A DNA stretch of 64,000 bases, taken from positions 1-64,000 of the forward strand of contig NZ_MDCR01000009.1 in the NCBI RefSeq assembly GCF_001723055.1, read 5' to 3'. Numbering within the stretch: the stretch's first letter is position 1; each line of letters opens with the position of its first letter. A program made the translations under genes and the position numbers. The stretch is from Streptomyces niveus (GTDB lineage: Bacteria; Actinomycetota; Actinomycetes; Streptomycetales; Streptomycetaceae). Below, one piece after another: positions 16,383 through 25,442 of this stretch. Below the pieces are notes generated by a model. The model searched no databases. It was not told where the DNA came from and saw only the letters and a list, made by a program, of their open reading frames with translations.

Positions 16383-16880
16383 CTAGCCCTGGTACGGCTT
16401 GGCGGCCAGGATCTTGACCATGGCCGTCTTGCCGTTCGGCAGCTCGTACTCCGCGTCGTCGCCGACCTTCTTGCCGTTCACGCCCGCGCCGAGCGGCGAC
16501 TGCGGCGAGTACGTCTCGATGTCGGTGCTCGCGTACTCGCGGGAGGCCATGAGGAACGTGAGGGTGTCGTCCTCGTCGCCGTCGAACGCGATCGTCACGA
16601 CCATGCCCGGCTCGACGATCCCGTTGTCCTCGGGAGCCTCGCCCACCTTCGCGTTCTGCAGGAGCTGGGTCAGCTGGCGCACCCGCAGCTCCTGCTTGCC
16701 CTGCTCCTCCTTGGCCGCGTGGTACCCGCCGTTCTCCTTCAGGTCCCCCTCCTCGCGGGCGGCCTCGATCTTCTGGGCGATCTCGACGCGCGCGGGACCA
16801 GACAGGTGATCCAGCTCGGCCCTGAGCTGGTTGTACGCCGCCTGGGTGAGCCAGGTGACGTTCTCGCTGGTCTGGGTCAC
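16383..16880 (-). CDS. greA: Transcription elongation factor GreA
   Basis: GreA binds the secondary channel of RNA polymerase and stimulates cleavage of backtracked RNA. The protein has 165 residues, slightly longer than E. coli GreA. The N-terminal coiled coil carries the acidic tip in EEGDLKENGGYHAAKEEQ (about residues 44-61), and the C-terminal FKBP-like domain has the SPLGAGVNGKKVGD loop. GTG 16880 is chosen because GAGGAG stands about six bases upstream; the longer upstream extension lacks conservation. Its position beside DUF4307 and mca is the usual Streptomyces order. Confidence 0.96.
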   Translation of the reverse strand: MTQTSENVTWLTQAAYNQLRAELDHLSGPARVEIAQKIEAAREEGDLKENGGYHAAKEEQGKQELRVRQLTQLLQNAKVGEAPEDNGIVEPGMVVTIAFDGDEDDTLTFLMASREYASTDIETYSPQSPLGAGVNGKKVGDDAEYELPNGKTAMVKILAAKPYQG

Positions 16881-17108
16881 AGGTGCTCCTCGTAGGTACT
16901 GGGAATACAAAGCAACGCCCTACCCAGAAGCATGTGCCTTCTCGGGTGGGCGAAACCACGAGCCTAACAATTCCGCGGCGCCAGGGCAGGACGAAAGGCA
17001 TCAGAATTACATCGTCGCAGGTCAGCGACGTGAACCCGGACCAATGCCGGGGAGGGTCAGAGCCGGATCAGACGCGCTCGGACAGGAACCACGCGCTCCG
17101 GCCGCCGG

Positions 17109-17519
17109 TCAGCTTCCGTCGGCCGTACAGCCGACCAGCTCCGCGCTCGTGGCCTCGCCGGTCGTACGGACGGTGACGACCCGGTCGATCCGAGTCTCGG
17201 ACCCCTCGAAGCGGACGTCCTTGCGGCCCACCTCGGCGCCGTCCTCGGCACGCGAACGGAGCGTGCACGTGCCGGCCGCGTCCGCGTCCTTGCGGACCTC
17301 CAGATGCACCTCGACCTCGGAGGCCGATACCCGCTTGAATTTGATGAGCTCGCCCGAGACACTCTGGCCTGCCACGTAGTCGTAACCGAACCAGCCGACG
17401 AGTGCGAGCAGGCCGACGCCGAGCACCGAGCCGACGATCTTGAGCTTGCGGTCCGCACGCTCGTCCGACGAGCGGCCGTAACGGTCCTCGGGAAGAGCCG
17501 GTGGACGTACCGCCGTCAT
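17109..17519 (-). CDS. DUF4307 membrane protein
   Basis: A 136-residue protein with a charged cytosolic N-terminus ending in RKLKIVGS. One membrane helix follows (VLGVGLLALVGWFGYDYV, about 31-48), then an extracellular beta-rich domain with two Cys (GTCTLRSR and LVGCTADGS) that could form a disulfide. It belongs to the actinobacterial DUF4307 family, which is almost always next to mca. Function is unknown. GGAGG lies seven bases before the ATG at 17519. It diverges from mca with a shared 84-base promoter region. Confidence 0.85.
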   Translation of the reverse strand: MTAVRPPALPEDRYGRSSDERADRKLKIVGSVLGVGLLALVGWFGYDYVAGQSVSGELIKFKRVSASEVEVHLEVRKDADAAGTCTLRSRAEDGAEVGRKDVRFEGSETRIDRVVTVRTTGEATSAELVGCTADGS

Positions 17520-17533
17520 GAACATTCCTCCCC

Positions 17534-17559
17534 GGAATTTTCCGTCTCTCGATTCCGTC
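17534..17559 (+). promoter_or_regulatory. SigR-type promoter of mca
   Basis: GGAAT (17534-17538) and GTC (17557-17559) are separated by exactly 18 bases, fitting the thiol-stress sigma factor SigR consensus GGAAT-N18/19-GTT with one mismatch. mca is reported as a SigR target in S. coelicolor, which supports the call. A separate TATAGA hexamer lies at 17562-17567. Confidence 0.7.
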
Positions 17560-17603
17560 ACTATAGAAGCCGCCCGATGCGACATATCACTGAGGACCGA
17601 GTC

Positions 17604-18485
17604 TTGACTGACCAGCTGCGTTTGATGGCCGTGCACGCCCACCCCGACGACGAGTCGAGCAAGGGCGCGGCCACCATGGCCAAGTACGTATCCGAGGGGG
17701 TGGACGTGCTGGTCGTGACCTGCACAGGAGGCGAGCGCGGCTCCATCCTCAACCCCAAGCTCCAGGGGGACACCTATATCGAGGAGCACATCCACGAGGT
17801 CCGCAAGAAGGAGATGGACGAGGCCCGCGAGATCCTCGGCATCAGACAGGCGTGGCTCGGTTACGTGGACTCGGGTCTGCCCGAGGGCGACCCGCTGCCG
17901 CCGCTCCCCGAGGGCTGCTTCGCCCTGGAGGACGTCGACGAGGCGGCCGGCCGGCTCGTGCGGATGATCCGCGAGCAGCGCCCGCAGGTGGTGACGACGT
18001 ACGACGAGAACGGCGGCTACCCGCACCCCGACCACATCATGACCCACAAGATCTCGATGGTGGCCTTCGAGTCGGCGGCCGACGCCGAGAAGTACCCCGA
18101 GGCCGAGTTCGGGCCGGTGTGGCAGCCGCAGAAGCTGTACTTCAACCAGGGGTTCAACCGTCCCCGTACGGTCGCGCTGCACGAGGCCCTGCTGGCGCGC
18201 GGTCTGGAGTCCCCGTACGGCGAGTGGCTGGAGCGCTGGAAGGAGTTCGGGCGCGAGGAGCGGACGCTGACCACGCATGTCCCGTGCGCCGACTTCTACG
18301 AGATCCGCGACAAGGCGCTCGTCGCGCACGCCACGCAGATCGACCCCGACGGCGGCTGGTTCCGCGTTCCGATGGACATCCAGCGGGAGGTCTGGCCGAC
18401 GGAGGAGTACGAGCTGGTGAAGTCGCTCGTCGATACCTCCCTCCCCGAGGACGACCTCTTCGCGGGCATCCGCGACAATGCCTGA
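17604..18485 (+). CDS. mca: Mycothiol S-conjugate amidase
   Basis: Mca cleaves mycothiol-toxin conjugates so that the mercapturic acid can be exported; it is a zinc enzyme of the PIG-L/LmbE fold. The metal motif HAHPDDE is at about residues 10-16, and the second site is GGYPHPDH. The protein has 293 residues from TTG 17604. That start is chosen because GAGG lies eight bases upstream and the protein then begins directly before the conserved LRLMAVHAHPDDE. The in-frame ATG 17577 has no ribosome binding site and lies almost at the expected transcription start. The small membrane gene at 18487 follows immediately. The related deacetylase MshB has a similar motif, but length and context point to Mca. 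Confidence 0.95.
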   Translation: MTDQLRLMAVHAHPDDESSKGAATMAKYVSEGVDVLVVTCTGGERGSILNPKLQGDTYIEEHIHEVRKKEMDEAREILGIRQAWLGYVDSGLPEGDPLPPLPEGCFALEDVDEAAGRLVRMIREQRPQVVTTYDENGGYPHPDHIMTHKISMVAFESAADAEKYPEAEFGPVWQPQKLYFNQGFNRPRTVALHEALLARGLESPYGEWLERWKEFGREERTLTTHVPCADFYEIRDKALVAHATQIDPDGGWFRVPMDIQREVWPTEEYELVKSLVDTSLPEDDLFAGIRDNA

Positions 18486-18486
18486 T

Positions 18487-18720
18487 ATGTATGCGACCCA
18501 GGCAGTGACGCAGCTCGTCCCGCTCGCCAAGGAGCTGGACGAGAACAAGGTGACGCCCGGCGTGCTCGGCTTCGTCGTCTTCGCCGTGATGGCGTGCGCC
18601 GTGTGGCTCTTGATGAAGTCGATGAACCGCCACATGGGCAAGGTCTCGTTCGACGAGGGGAAGCCGGCGGACGAGGCGAAGACGCCCGCGGCCCCGGCGG
18701 CCGGCCGACCGACGACATAA
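18487..18720 (+). CDS. Small membrane protein following mca
   Basis: The protein has 77 residues from ATG 18487; ATG 18478, which overlaps the mca stop, adds three residues. It has one membrane helix (VLGFVVFAVMACAVWLLMKSM, about 25-45) and a hydrophilic Ala/Pro/Lys C-terminus. No family with a known role is recognised. Its position one base after the mca stop and without its own ribosome binding site indicates translational coupling. The same small gene follows mca in other streptomycetes, as I recall, which argues for a real gene. Confidence 0.75.
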   Translation: MYATQAVTQLVPLAKELDENKVTPGVLGFVVFAVMACAVWLLMKSMNRHMGKVSFDEGKPADEAKTPAAPAAGRPTT

Positions 18721-18839
18721 GGCGTACGCGCTCACGCGGTACGCGCCTTCGCGCTCCCGCCGGCCGCCCTCAAGGGCGCACGGTCAGCGGGAGTGCTCGC
18801 GTGTCCGGGGGCGGGGTGCTGTCCGCGGGACAGGGCCCG

Positions 18840-18868
18840 GGGAGTGCTTGCCGATCACGCCGGGCTCG
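18840..18868. repeat. Partial second copy of the 5023-5072 element
   Basis: The sequence beginning GGGAGTGCTTGCCGATCA and ending CGCCGGGCTCG matches 26 of 29 positions of one arm plus core of the element at 5023-5072, allowing one base gap. The other arm is not recognisable here. Confidence 0.45.
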
Positions 18869-18930
18869 CGGTCCCTGGCACGCACGCTCTCCGCGTCGGC
18901 GGTGGAGTCGGGTAGGCACGACACCCCCCA

Positions 18931-18956
18931 GGCCGACCAGCGGTTCCTGGTCGGCC
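18931..18956 (-). terminator. Terminator downstream of the STAND ATPase
   Basis: GGCCGACCAG, a six-base loop and CTGGTCGGCC form a 10-bp perfect hairpin 40 bases after the stop of the large minus-strand gene. The rest of 18721-18995 holds the degenerate repeat copy and no gene that I can support. Confidence 0.7.
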
Positions 18957-18995
18957 CGGTCCAGGACCCGCCCGGCGTGGCCTCCGTACGGCGTC

Positions 18996-21900
18996 TCAGG
19001 CCCCGACCGCCTCCACCGGTACGCCCATCACCTCGCGCGCGTGCCGGTTCGGCACCATGCCCAGGCGCCACGCCTGCCAGCCGTCCTCCAGCGCGACGCC
19101 GCGCTCCAGCATCACGGAGAACGTCTCCGCGCAGTCGTTCAGCTTGCCGTCGCGTGACGGGTGCCGCGCCGCCACCAGCTCGGCCAGCTCCTGCTCCGCC
19201 ACCACCGACCCGACCTCGACGCCGCCCGCCGAGGCGTACGGCAGCAGCGTGCAGCGCAGGAAGCGGGCCCAGTCGGCGCCCCGATGGTCGCCGTACGAGA
19301 AGAACAGCGCCGCCGCCTCGTCGCACAGCGCCAGCGCCTGGGCCGCCTTGCTGTTGCCCGCGTCGATGATCGCCAGCTCCAGACAGGTCCAGGCCTCGCC
19401 GTGGGCCACGCCGATCCGGCGGAAGTCCGCGCGGGCGTCGACGAGCAACTGCCGCGCGAAGCCCGAGTTGCGCAGATTCCCGGTCTGGACGGCCCGCTGG
19501 TCGCGGGTGACCCGGCCCGAGTGGTGCCGGGCGCAGGCCAGCCCGTACACGTCGCGCATCCGGGAGAACATCGAGCGCGCCCGCTCCAGTTCGCGTACGG
19601 CCTGGGCGGCGTCGCCGCACTCCTCCAGCGCCTGGCCCAGGTAGTACAGCGTCCACGCCTCGCCGCGCGCGTCCTCGTTGTCCCGGTGCCGGGCCAGGGC
19701 CTGGCGGAGCTGGTCGGCCGCCGACTCCTGCTCACCGTCGACCAGCCGGGCCCGCGCCAGCTGCGTCAGCGCCCACGCCTCGCCGCGACCGTCCCGGGTG
19801 CGGCCGTACAGATCCATCGCCTGGCCCAACTCCCGCTCGGCGCGCGGCACATCACCCATCCGCAGACAGACCTGCCCGAGCTGGAAGTGCGTCCACGCCT
19901 CGCCGTGCAGCGACTCGCCCTCCCGGTGCAGGACGAGCGCCGTCGACAGCAGCGCGACCGCCTCGGTGAGATTGGCCCGGTCCCGCTCCACCGCCGCCAG
20001 GGCGTGCAGCGTCCACGCGCGGTCGGCGCCGAGTTCGGCCGGGGCCTGGAGCTCCAGCGCCTCGCGCAGCTTCGCCGAAGCCTCGGTGAGATTGCCCTGG
20101 TGGTGCAGCGTGATGCCCAGCGAGCAGAGCGCGCGGGCCACGCCCGCGTCGTGGTGCGCCTCGCGGTAGAGGTCGACCACCGACGTCAGCGTCGACTTGG
20201 CCTTGTCCAGCTCGCCGAGCTGCCGGGCCGCGATGCCCGTACGCCACTGCACCGAGCGCGCCAGCAGCCCCTGGTCGACGGCCTGCGTCAACTCGCTGAT
20301 CTCACCGAGCCGGTAGAGGTCCCCGCGCAGCAGGCAGTAGTCGCAGAGCGCGCCCAGCAGGGCAAGCACGGCCGCCTGGTCGACCCCCTCCGCGTGCCGC
20401 AGCGCGGCGGTGATGAAGCTCGACTCGTCGTCCAGCCAGCGCAGCGCGGCGTCGAGCGAGGAGAAGCCGTGCCCGCCGAACTGGTCGGCGCGCGTGGACG
20501 TCTTGCCGTCGACCAGCCGGATCACGGAGTCGGCCAGCTCCGAGTAGTTCTGGATCAGCCGCTCCTGCGCGGCCGTGCGGTCGGCGGGCTGCTCCTCGTC
20601 CAGCAGCCGGGCGTGCGCGAAGTTCCGTACGACGTCGTGGAGCCGGTAGCGGCTGGCGCGTACGTGGTCGAGCAGACCCGCCCGCGACAGCACCGTCAGC
20701 AGCCGCTCGGCCTCCTGCTCGTCGGTGGCCAGCAGCGCGGCGGCGGCAGCGGCGCCGAGCGAGGCACGCCCCGCGAGCGCGAGCCGCCGCAGCAGCCTGC
20801 GCGCCTGGTCGCTCTGGTCGGTGTAGCGCAGCCACATGGCGCGCTCGGCCGGGTCGACCGGGCCGTACGCCTCCAGGTCCGTGGCCAGTTGCATCGACGT
20901 ACGCGCGCCGAGCGACGAGCCCGCGATGCGCAGCGCCAGCGGCAGACCGCCGCACAGCTCGCCGATCCTGTCGATGGTCTGGGCGTCGTACGGCCCGCCC
21001 ACCGGCTCGTCGCCCGCGGTCTTCAGCAGCTCCTCGCAGCCCGCCCCGTCCAGCGCCTCGACCGGCAGCTGGTGCACCCACGCGGGGGTGTCCGGCGACA
21101 GCTCGACCGGCTGACGGGCCGTCACCAGGACGAGACTGTCGGAACGTTCGGGGACCAGGGTGCGGATCTGCTCGGCGTCGGACGCGTCGTCCAGGACGAT
21201 CGTGACCGGCAGGCCCGTCAGATGCTGGTGGTACAGCTCGCTCAGCCGCCGCACCTGCTGCTCGGCCGACGACCTCTCACGGAACAGCAGTTGCTCGCGG
21301 GGCGCGCCGAGCCGGTTCAGCAGATGCAGCAGCGCGTCCCGCGTCGACAGGGGCGCCTCGCCCGCGTCGCCGCCCCGCAGGTCCACGACGCACGCCCCGC
21401 GGAACTGGTCCCGCAGCTGGTGCGCCGCCCGCACGGCGAGCGTGGTCCGGCCGGAGCCGGGCACGCCGTACAGCACGACGACGGTCGGCTTGGTCTCCGT
21501 CGACGCGCGGGCCGCGTGCACCCAGCGGGCGATCTGCCCGATGGCCTCGCGGCGGCCCGCGAACGGGCCTGAGGAGTCCGGGAGATGGCCGAAGGACTGT
21601 TCGAGGACACTGCGTCTGCGGGCCGCGGCACTGCGGTCCGATCCGCGCAACTGCGGTACGACGGTGGGTTTCTTGGTCGTACGCCGCGTCGCCTGCGTCA
21701 GGACGCGCTGCTGGTCCAGATACGGGCGGATGCCGCGTACCTCCAGCGCCGTCAGCCACTGGAGCCGCAACTGCTCGACGTCCCGGGCCTGTCCGGCCGC
21801 CCCGGCCCGTCCGGCGGGCCGGCCCGTCGACGCCACCTTGGCGACACCCGTCGCCGTACCGACGACCGCCACGATCACACCCGTACCGACGGCCGTCCCC

Positions 21901-22208
21901 GTCCCCGTACCGAGCCCGACGTCGGCGACGACGGCGGACGCGGCGGCAACACCCGCCACCAGCAGGGGTGTTCGCAGCGCACCTCCGCCGAGGCGCTCGC
22001 TCAGGGTGCGCCGCTCGGCGTCGGCCCGGTCGAGCTCCGCCTCGTACAGCGCGTACTCGTCCTTGGCGGACTCCGCTATCGCCTCCAACGCGCCCCGCCC
22101 GCGCGCCAGAAGCACTTTTCCGTCGATCCGCCCGCCCGAGCGCCGCACCTCTTCCTCGACGGCGCGTACCAACAGCCTCTCGGCCTCGCCCCGATGGCTG
22201 TCCCGCAT
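18996..22208 (-). CDS. STAND-type NB-ARC ATPase with TPR array and membrane anchor
   Basis: The protein has about 1070 residues. The N-terminal 80 residues are helical and charged. Two hydrophobic Gly/Val/Ala-rich segments at about 81-98 and 109-123 look like a membrane hairpin. The NB-ARC module follows, with Walker [13 protein letters not shown] (about 247-258), Walker [11 protein letters not shown] and the [10 protein letters not shown] motif. A winged-helix-like segment follows, then at least eight TPR-like repeats with the recurring phrase GEAWT. It resembles the sensor half of AfsR-type regulators but lacks a SARP DNA-binding domain. ATG 22208 has GGAGG nine bases upstream; ATG 22214 is an alternative. 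The ligand and target are unknown. It is divergent from popR, 278 bases away. Confidence 0.88.
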   Translation of the reverse strand: MRDSHRGEAERLLVRAVEEEVRRSGGRIDGKVLLARGRGALEAIAESAKDEYALYEAELDRADAERRTLSERLGGGALRTPLLVAGVAAASAVVADVGLGTGTGTAVGTGVIVAVVGTATGVAKVASTGRPAGRAGAAGQARDVEQLRLQWLTALEVRGIRPYLDQQRVLTQATRRTTKKPTVVPQLRGSDRSAAARRRSVLEQSFGHLPDSSGPFAGRREAIGQIARWVHAARASTETKPTVVVLYGVPGSGRTTLAVRAAHQLRDQFRGACVVDLRGGDAGEAPLSTRDALLHLLNRLGAPREQLLFRERSSAEQQVRRLSELYHQHLTGLPVTIVLDDASDAEQIRTLVPERSDSLVLVTARQPVELSPDTPAWVHQLPVEALDGAGCEELLKTAGDEPVGGPYDAQTIDRIGELCGGLPLALRIAGSSLGARTSMQLATDLEAYGPVDPAERAMWLRYTDQSDQARRLLRRLALAGRASLGAAAAAALLATDEQEAERLLTVLSRAGLLDHVRASRYRLHDVVRNFAHARLLDEEQPADRTAAQERLIQNYSELADSVIRLVDGKTSTRADQFGGHGFSSLDAALRWLDDESSFITAALRHAEGVDQAAVLALLGALCDYCLLRGDLYRLGEISELTQAVDQGLLARSVQWRTGIAARQLGELDKAKSTLTSVVDLYREAHHDAGVARALCSLGITLHHQGNLTEASAKLREALELQAPAELGADRAWTLHALAAVERDRANLTEAVALLSTALVLHREGESLHGEAWTHFQLGQVCLRMGDVPRAERELGQAMDLYGRTRDGRGEAWALTQLARARLVDGEQESAADQLRQALARHRDNEDARGEAWTLYYLGQALEECGDAAQAVRELERARSMFSRMRDVYGLACARHHSGRVTRDQRAVQTGNLRNSGFARQLLVDARADFRRIGVAHGEAWTCLELAIIDAGNSKAAQALALCDEAAALFFSYGDHRGADWARFLRCTLLPYASAGGVEVGSVVAEQELAELVAARHPSRDGKLNDCAETFSVMLERGVALEDGWQAWRLGMVPNRHAREVMGVPVEAVGA

Positions 22209-22486
22209 ATGCATCCCCCTCCGAGAGCATCCGGTGCTTCGGTGTGCCCCGCGCCAGTGTGCTCCGCGGGGCGCGCGAGCGCGAGGCGGCCTGCCGGGCC
22301 CGCGACGGTCTTTGCCACCGCTCCGCGCCGGGTGCCCACGCGCGTCACTCACGCGTCACTGTGCCCGTACGTCTTGCCCGCCCGGGGCCGCTGTTACGCC
22401 CGCGGCGGAAAGAGCCAGGTCAGTGGTGCGCCGGGTTAGGCTCAGGATGGCGGGTGCCGGTGCCGTTCCACAGCTACGGAGGAATC

Positions 22487-22876
22487 ATGGGTGAAGGCGT
22501 TCTGCGTGCCGTTCCCGGTCCGGGCCCCGGCCGGGACGGCGAGGCCGACGAGCCGCTGCTGCGGGATCTCGTGGGGGCCGCGCTGCGGCGGGCACGGCTG
22601 CGGCAGGGGCGGACGCTGCGGGACGTCGCCGATCAGGCGCGGGTCTCGCTGCCGTATCTGTCGGAGATCGAGCGCGGGCGCAAGGAGGCGTCGTCCGAGG
22701 TGCTGGCCGCCGTCTGCGGTGCGCTCGGGCTGCGACTCGCGGACCTGGTGGGCGCGTTGCACATCGACCTGACGTCGAGGACGACCGTGTCCGTGGCGTC
22801 GACGGCGACGACGACGGCGAAGTGGGGCCGGCCGCGCCGGGGCGGACAGGCGAATCTCACGCTGCTCGCCGCCTGA
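22487..22876 (+). CDS. popR: PopR-like activator of clpP3-clpP4
   Basis: A 129-residue XRE-type helix-turn-helix protein. The HTH is at about residues 28-80 ([22 protein letters not shown], recognition helix in [14 protein letters not shown]). In S. lividans, PopR turns on the clpP3 clpP4 operon when ClpP1P2 is missing and is normally degraded by ClpP1P2 through its C-terminal Ala residues. This protein ends LTLLAA, consistent with that degron. GGAGGAATC precedes ATG 22487. It converges on clpP4. The name is based on family, the terminal residues and the neighbouring clpP pair. Confidence 0.85.
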   Translation: MGEGVLRAVPGPGPGRDGEADEPLLRDLVGAALRRARLRQGRTLRDVADQARVSLPYLSEIERGRKEASSEVLAAVCGALGLRLADLVGALHIDLTSRTTVSVASTATTTAKWGRPRRGGQANLTLLAA

Positions 22877-22907
22877 CATTCGTGGTTCGGGGCGGGACGG
22901 TGCGGGG

Positions 22908-22946
22908 CGGTGCGGGGCCCGGACCCCCGTGCCGGGCCCCGCACCG
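22908..22946. terminator. Terminator between popR and clpP4
   Basis: A perfect 15-bp stem, CGGTGCGGGGCCCGG with its complement, and a 9-nt loop lie between two convergent genes. Confidence 0.85.
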
Positions 22947-22954
22947 TACGCGGC

Positions 22955-23566
22955 TCAGGCCGTGCTCTCCGTCAGTTGCCGGGTCGTGATCACGCCGTCC
23001 ACCAGGCCGTACTCCTTCGCCTGCGCGGCCGTGAAGTACTTGTCCCGGTCCGTGTCCTCGCGCAGCCGCTCCGGGCTCTGGCCCGTGTGATGCGCCAGGA
23101 TGGACTCGATCTCGGCCCGCGTCCGCAGCACCTCCGCCGCCTGGATCTCCAGGTCCGCCGCCTCGCCCTGTCCCTGGGTGGACGGCTGGTGCAGCAGCAC
23201 CCGTGAGTGCTGGAGCGCGGTGCGCTTGCCGGGCGCGCCCGCCGCGAGGAGTACGGCGGCGCCCGAGCCCGCCTGGCCGAGGCAGACGGTCGCGACGTCC
23301 GCGCGGACGAACTGCATCGTGTCGTAGATCGCGGTCAGCCCGGTCGCCGAGCCGCCGGGGGAGTTGATGTAGAGATGGATGTCCAACTCGCTGCTCACAT
23401 GGTCGAGATGGAGCATCTGGGCCATGATCACGTTCGCGACGCCGTCGTCGATCGACGTACCGAGGAAGATGATCCGCTCGGAGAGCAGCCGGCTGAAGAC
23501 GTCGTAGGAGCGTTCGCCGTTCGAGGTGCGCTCCACGACGATCGGGACGGTGTACTGCCCGCTCAT
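22955..23566 (-). CDS. clpP4: ATP-dependent Clp protease proteolytic subunit, distal gene
   Basis: A 203-residue ClpP. The catalytic triad is present: Ser101 in [11 protein letters not shown], His126 in LLHQPST and Asp171 in EDTDRDKYF. The oxyanion region [10 protein letters not shown] is normal. The sequence around the Ser (AGSGAA rather than AASMGA) is unusual and typical of the second subunit of an alternative ClpP pair. The ATG overlaps the stop of the upstream clpP by four bases (ATGA, 23563-23566), so the two subunits are made together, probably to form a mixed two-ring protease. By analogy with S. lividans it is expressed only when ClpP1P2 fails, under PopR control. Confidence 0.9.
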   Translation of the reverse strand: MSGQYTVPIVVERTSNGERSYDVFSRLLSERIIFLGTSIDDGVANVIMAQMLHLDHVSSELDIHLYINSPGGSATGLTAIYDTMQFVRADVATVCLGQAGSGAAVLLAAGAPGKRTALQHSRVLLHQPSTQGQGEAADLEIQAAEVLRTRAEIESILAHHTGQSPERLREDTDRDKYFTAAQAKEYGLVDGVITTRQLTESTA

Positions 23567-24237
23567 GCCGCCGCCCCCTTGCCCGAGGCGCCGGAGCCGA
23601 ACCCGAAGCCGAACCCGCCCGCCGCGTCGCCACCCAGCTCCGCGGCGCTGTGTACGACGCGGTCCACGAAGCCGTACTCCCTCGCCTGCTCCGCCGTGAA
23701 CCACCGGTCCCGCCGCTGGTCCGCCGCGACCGTCTCCAGGCTCTGGCCGCAGTGCTCCGCGATCAGCTTCTGCATGGTCAGCTTGGTGTACGCCATGTTC
23801 TCGGCCTGTACGGCGATGTCGGCCGCCGTACCGCCGATCCCGCCGGACGGCTGGTGCATCATGATCCGCGCGTTCGGCAGGGCGTAGCGCTTGCCGGGTG
23901 CCCCGGCGCAGAGCAGGAACTGGCCCATGCTCGCCGCGAAGCCCATCGCCAGCGTGGCGACGTCGTTCGGGATGAAGCGCATCGTGTCGTAGACGGCCAT
24001 CCCCGCGAGGACGGAACCGCCCGGGCTGTTCACGATCAGGACGATGTCGCTCTTGGGGTCCTCCTGCGACAGGAGCAGCAACTGCGCGCAGATCCGGTTC
24101 GCGATGCCGTCGTCCACCTGTTCACCGAGCACCACGATCCTGCCGTGCTGCAGGCGCCCGGCGATCTGGTCGTCGAACGGCACCGGGGCGGCCTCGGCGC
24201 GCGCCGTCACCGCCCGCCGTGGAACGGTCGAGAGCAT
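23563..24237 (-). CDS. clpP3: ATP-dependent Clp protease proteolytic subunit, proximal gene
   Basis: A 224-residue ClpP. The triad is Ser103 in [12 protein letters not shown], His128 in MMHQPSGG and Asp173 in [10 protein letters not shown]. The first 20 residues look like a propeptide. The C-terminus carries an unusual extension of about 25 residues with the phrase [10 protein letters not shown] and the ending GKGAAA, which most ClpPs lack. GGAGGAAAC before ATG 24237 is a good ribosome binding site. It is the first gene of the clpP3-clpP4 operon. The 130 bases upstream hold the promoter, where PopR should bind; I could not identify its operator by eye. Confidence 0.9.
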   Translation of the reverse strand: MLSTVPRRAVTARAEAAPVPFDDQIAGRLQHGRIVVLGEQVDDGIANRICAQLLLLSQEDPKSDIVLIVNSPGGSVLAGMAVYDTMRFIPNDVATLAMGFAASMGQFLLCAGAPGKRYALPNARIMMHQPSGGIGGTAADIAVQAENMAYTKLTMQKLIAEHCGQSLETVAADQRRDRWFTAEQAREYGFVDRVVHSAAELGGDAAGGFGFGFGSGASGKGAAA

Positions 24238-24367
24238 GTTTCCTCCATGACCGGCCCCCGACGGCGGGCGCTCACCCGCCTCGGCCGGTCCACTCCACCC
24301 TGCGGACCCGGCTCCGGTGCGGGCGAGTGATTCTGCCGTGCGGAGATCTGCTCACCGCAGAGCGCCG

Positions 24368-25225
24368 CTACTGCCAGCCCTCCGGGGCCGGTCCGCCGCG
24401 GTCCGCCGACGTCGACAGGACCTCGCAGCCCATGCGCCGCGCCGCGTCGAACAGCGCCTCCCGGGCGCGGGGCCCGTCGCCGGGCGGGTAGGCGACGCGG
24501 ATCTGGTGGCCGTACGCGGTCTCGTAGGTCAGCCGCCAGTCGAGAGCGGTCGCGGAGAAGTGATCCTGCCGGGCCTCGTCCCCGTCCTCCTCGTCGTGGT
24601 ACGAGCCGCGGTCGGCCGTCGGCGCGAGGGCCTCGCGCAGGATGCGCAGCCGCTCGGCGTACGGCAACTCCCCATCGGACAGCCGGACATAGACATGGAC
24701 GCGCTCCAGGAACGGATCGAACCAGGGCGTCGGCTCCACCGGCCCGCCGAAGACCGGGGTGTGGATCCGCCCGGTCAGCCACCCGTGCAGGAACGCCACC
24801 GCGCCCTGCTCGTGCGCGGAGTAGTACGAGCCCCGGGGATTCCACGCGACCACCGTCCAGCTGTCCGGCGCCCCGTCGGTCAGCCAGCACAGCCGGTCCC
24901 CGTTGTCCGTCCCGGCCCACGGCAGCAGCCCGCCGGGCTCCGGGTAGAAGGGGTAGGGGCACAGCTCGGGGTAGGTGTCGCGGAACGGGCCCTCGTCCTC
25001 CAGCAGCCCCCGCGCCATGGGTATCAGCAGGTCGTGCGGGCCGAACGGGTGCAGGGGCGTGATGAAGTCGGTGAACTGGCCCCGGCCGTAGCGCTCGACA
25101 AGTGCCTTGAAGTCGGCGGGCAGTTCACGCTCCAGCGCGGCCTCGACCCACGCCCAGTCCCCGGCCGCGTCCAGCGGTTCGGCGGGCGGTGGTACGAGGC
25201 GGACCAAGTCGTCGATCGTCGTCAT
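24368..25225 (-). CDS. SUKH (SMI1/KNR4)-like protein
   Basis: The 285-residue protein has a SUKH-type N-terminal domain. Typical features are WVEAALERELPADFKALVERYG (about 25-46), GRGQFTDFITPLHPFGP, and LLPWAGTDNGDRLCWLTDG with DSWTVVAWNPRG (about 100-135). A second, unassigned C-terminal domain of about 110 residues ends GPAPEGWQ. SUKH proteins are often immunity proteins against secreted toxins, but many streptomycetes carry single copies with no toxin nearby, and none is visible here. The start is ATG 25225, with no ribosome binding site but a TACACT hexamer 15 bases upstream, which suggests a leaderless message. Confidence 0.75.
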   Translation of the reverse strand: MTTIDDLVRLVPPPAEPLDAAGDWAWVEAALERELPADFKALVERYGRGQFTDFITPLHPFGPHDLLIPMARGLLEDEGPFRDTYPELCPYPFYPEPGGLLPWAGTDNGDRLCWLTDGAPDSWTVVAWNPRGSYYSAHEQGAVAFLHGWLTGRIHTPVFGGPVEPTPWFDPFLERVHVYVRLSDGELPYAERLRILREALAPTADRGSYHDEEDGDEARQDHFSATALDWRLTYETAYGHQIRVAYPPGDGPRAREALFDAARRMGCEVLSTSADRGGPAPEGWQ

Positions 25226-25330
25226 GATCGCGAGTGTAGGGAGAGCCAGGTGTACATGCTGCGGCGTCTTACGCATCGCGCGTAGATGTGCAATCTTGTC
25301 TGCGTGACCGACGGTGCCAGCCGCGTGAAC

Positions 25331-25404
25331 CTCAACTGACGTCCCATCAGCGTGAGTTGAGACCTTCGTACGATTGTGCCCGATCGGCCGTGCTACGCGC
25401 GTAG
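25331..25404 (+). promoter_or_regulatory. Operator-like repeats upstream of the secreted M15-like gene
   Basis: Two separate elements lie in the 217-base gap. CTCAACTGACG (25331-25341) and CGTGAGTTGAG (25351-25361) form an 11-bp inverted repeat with one mismatch. CTACGCGCGTAG (25393-25404) is a perfect 12-bp palindrome; a related TCGCGCGTAGA lies at 25276-25286. The same core, ACGCGCGTAG, recurs before the secreted nuclease gene at 41331. Confidence 0.45.
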
Positions 25405-25442
25405 TTGACCTCCCCGTCCCCCCCACCGAAGAGGAAATTACA

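Noticed and set aside
18721..18995. Small genes between the mca follow-on gene and the STAND ATPase
   Set aside because: Frames are short, without start signals; the interval holds a degenerate repeat and a hairpin only.
19161..21572. 803-codon open frame on the plus strand
   Set aside because: Antisense to the STAND ATPase, whose Walker and TPR motifs are clear. The plus-strand product is low-complexity Arg/Gln/Leu.
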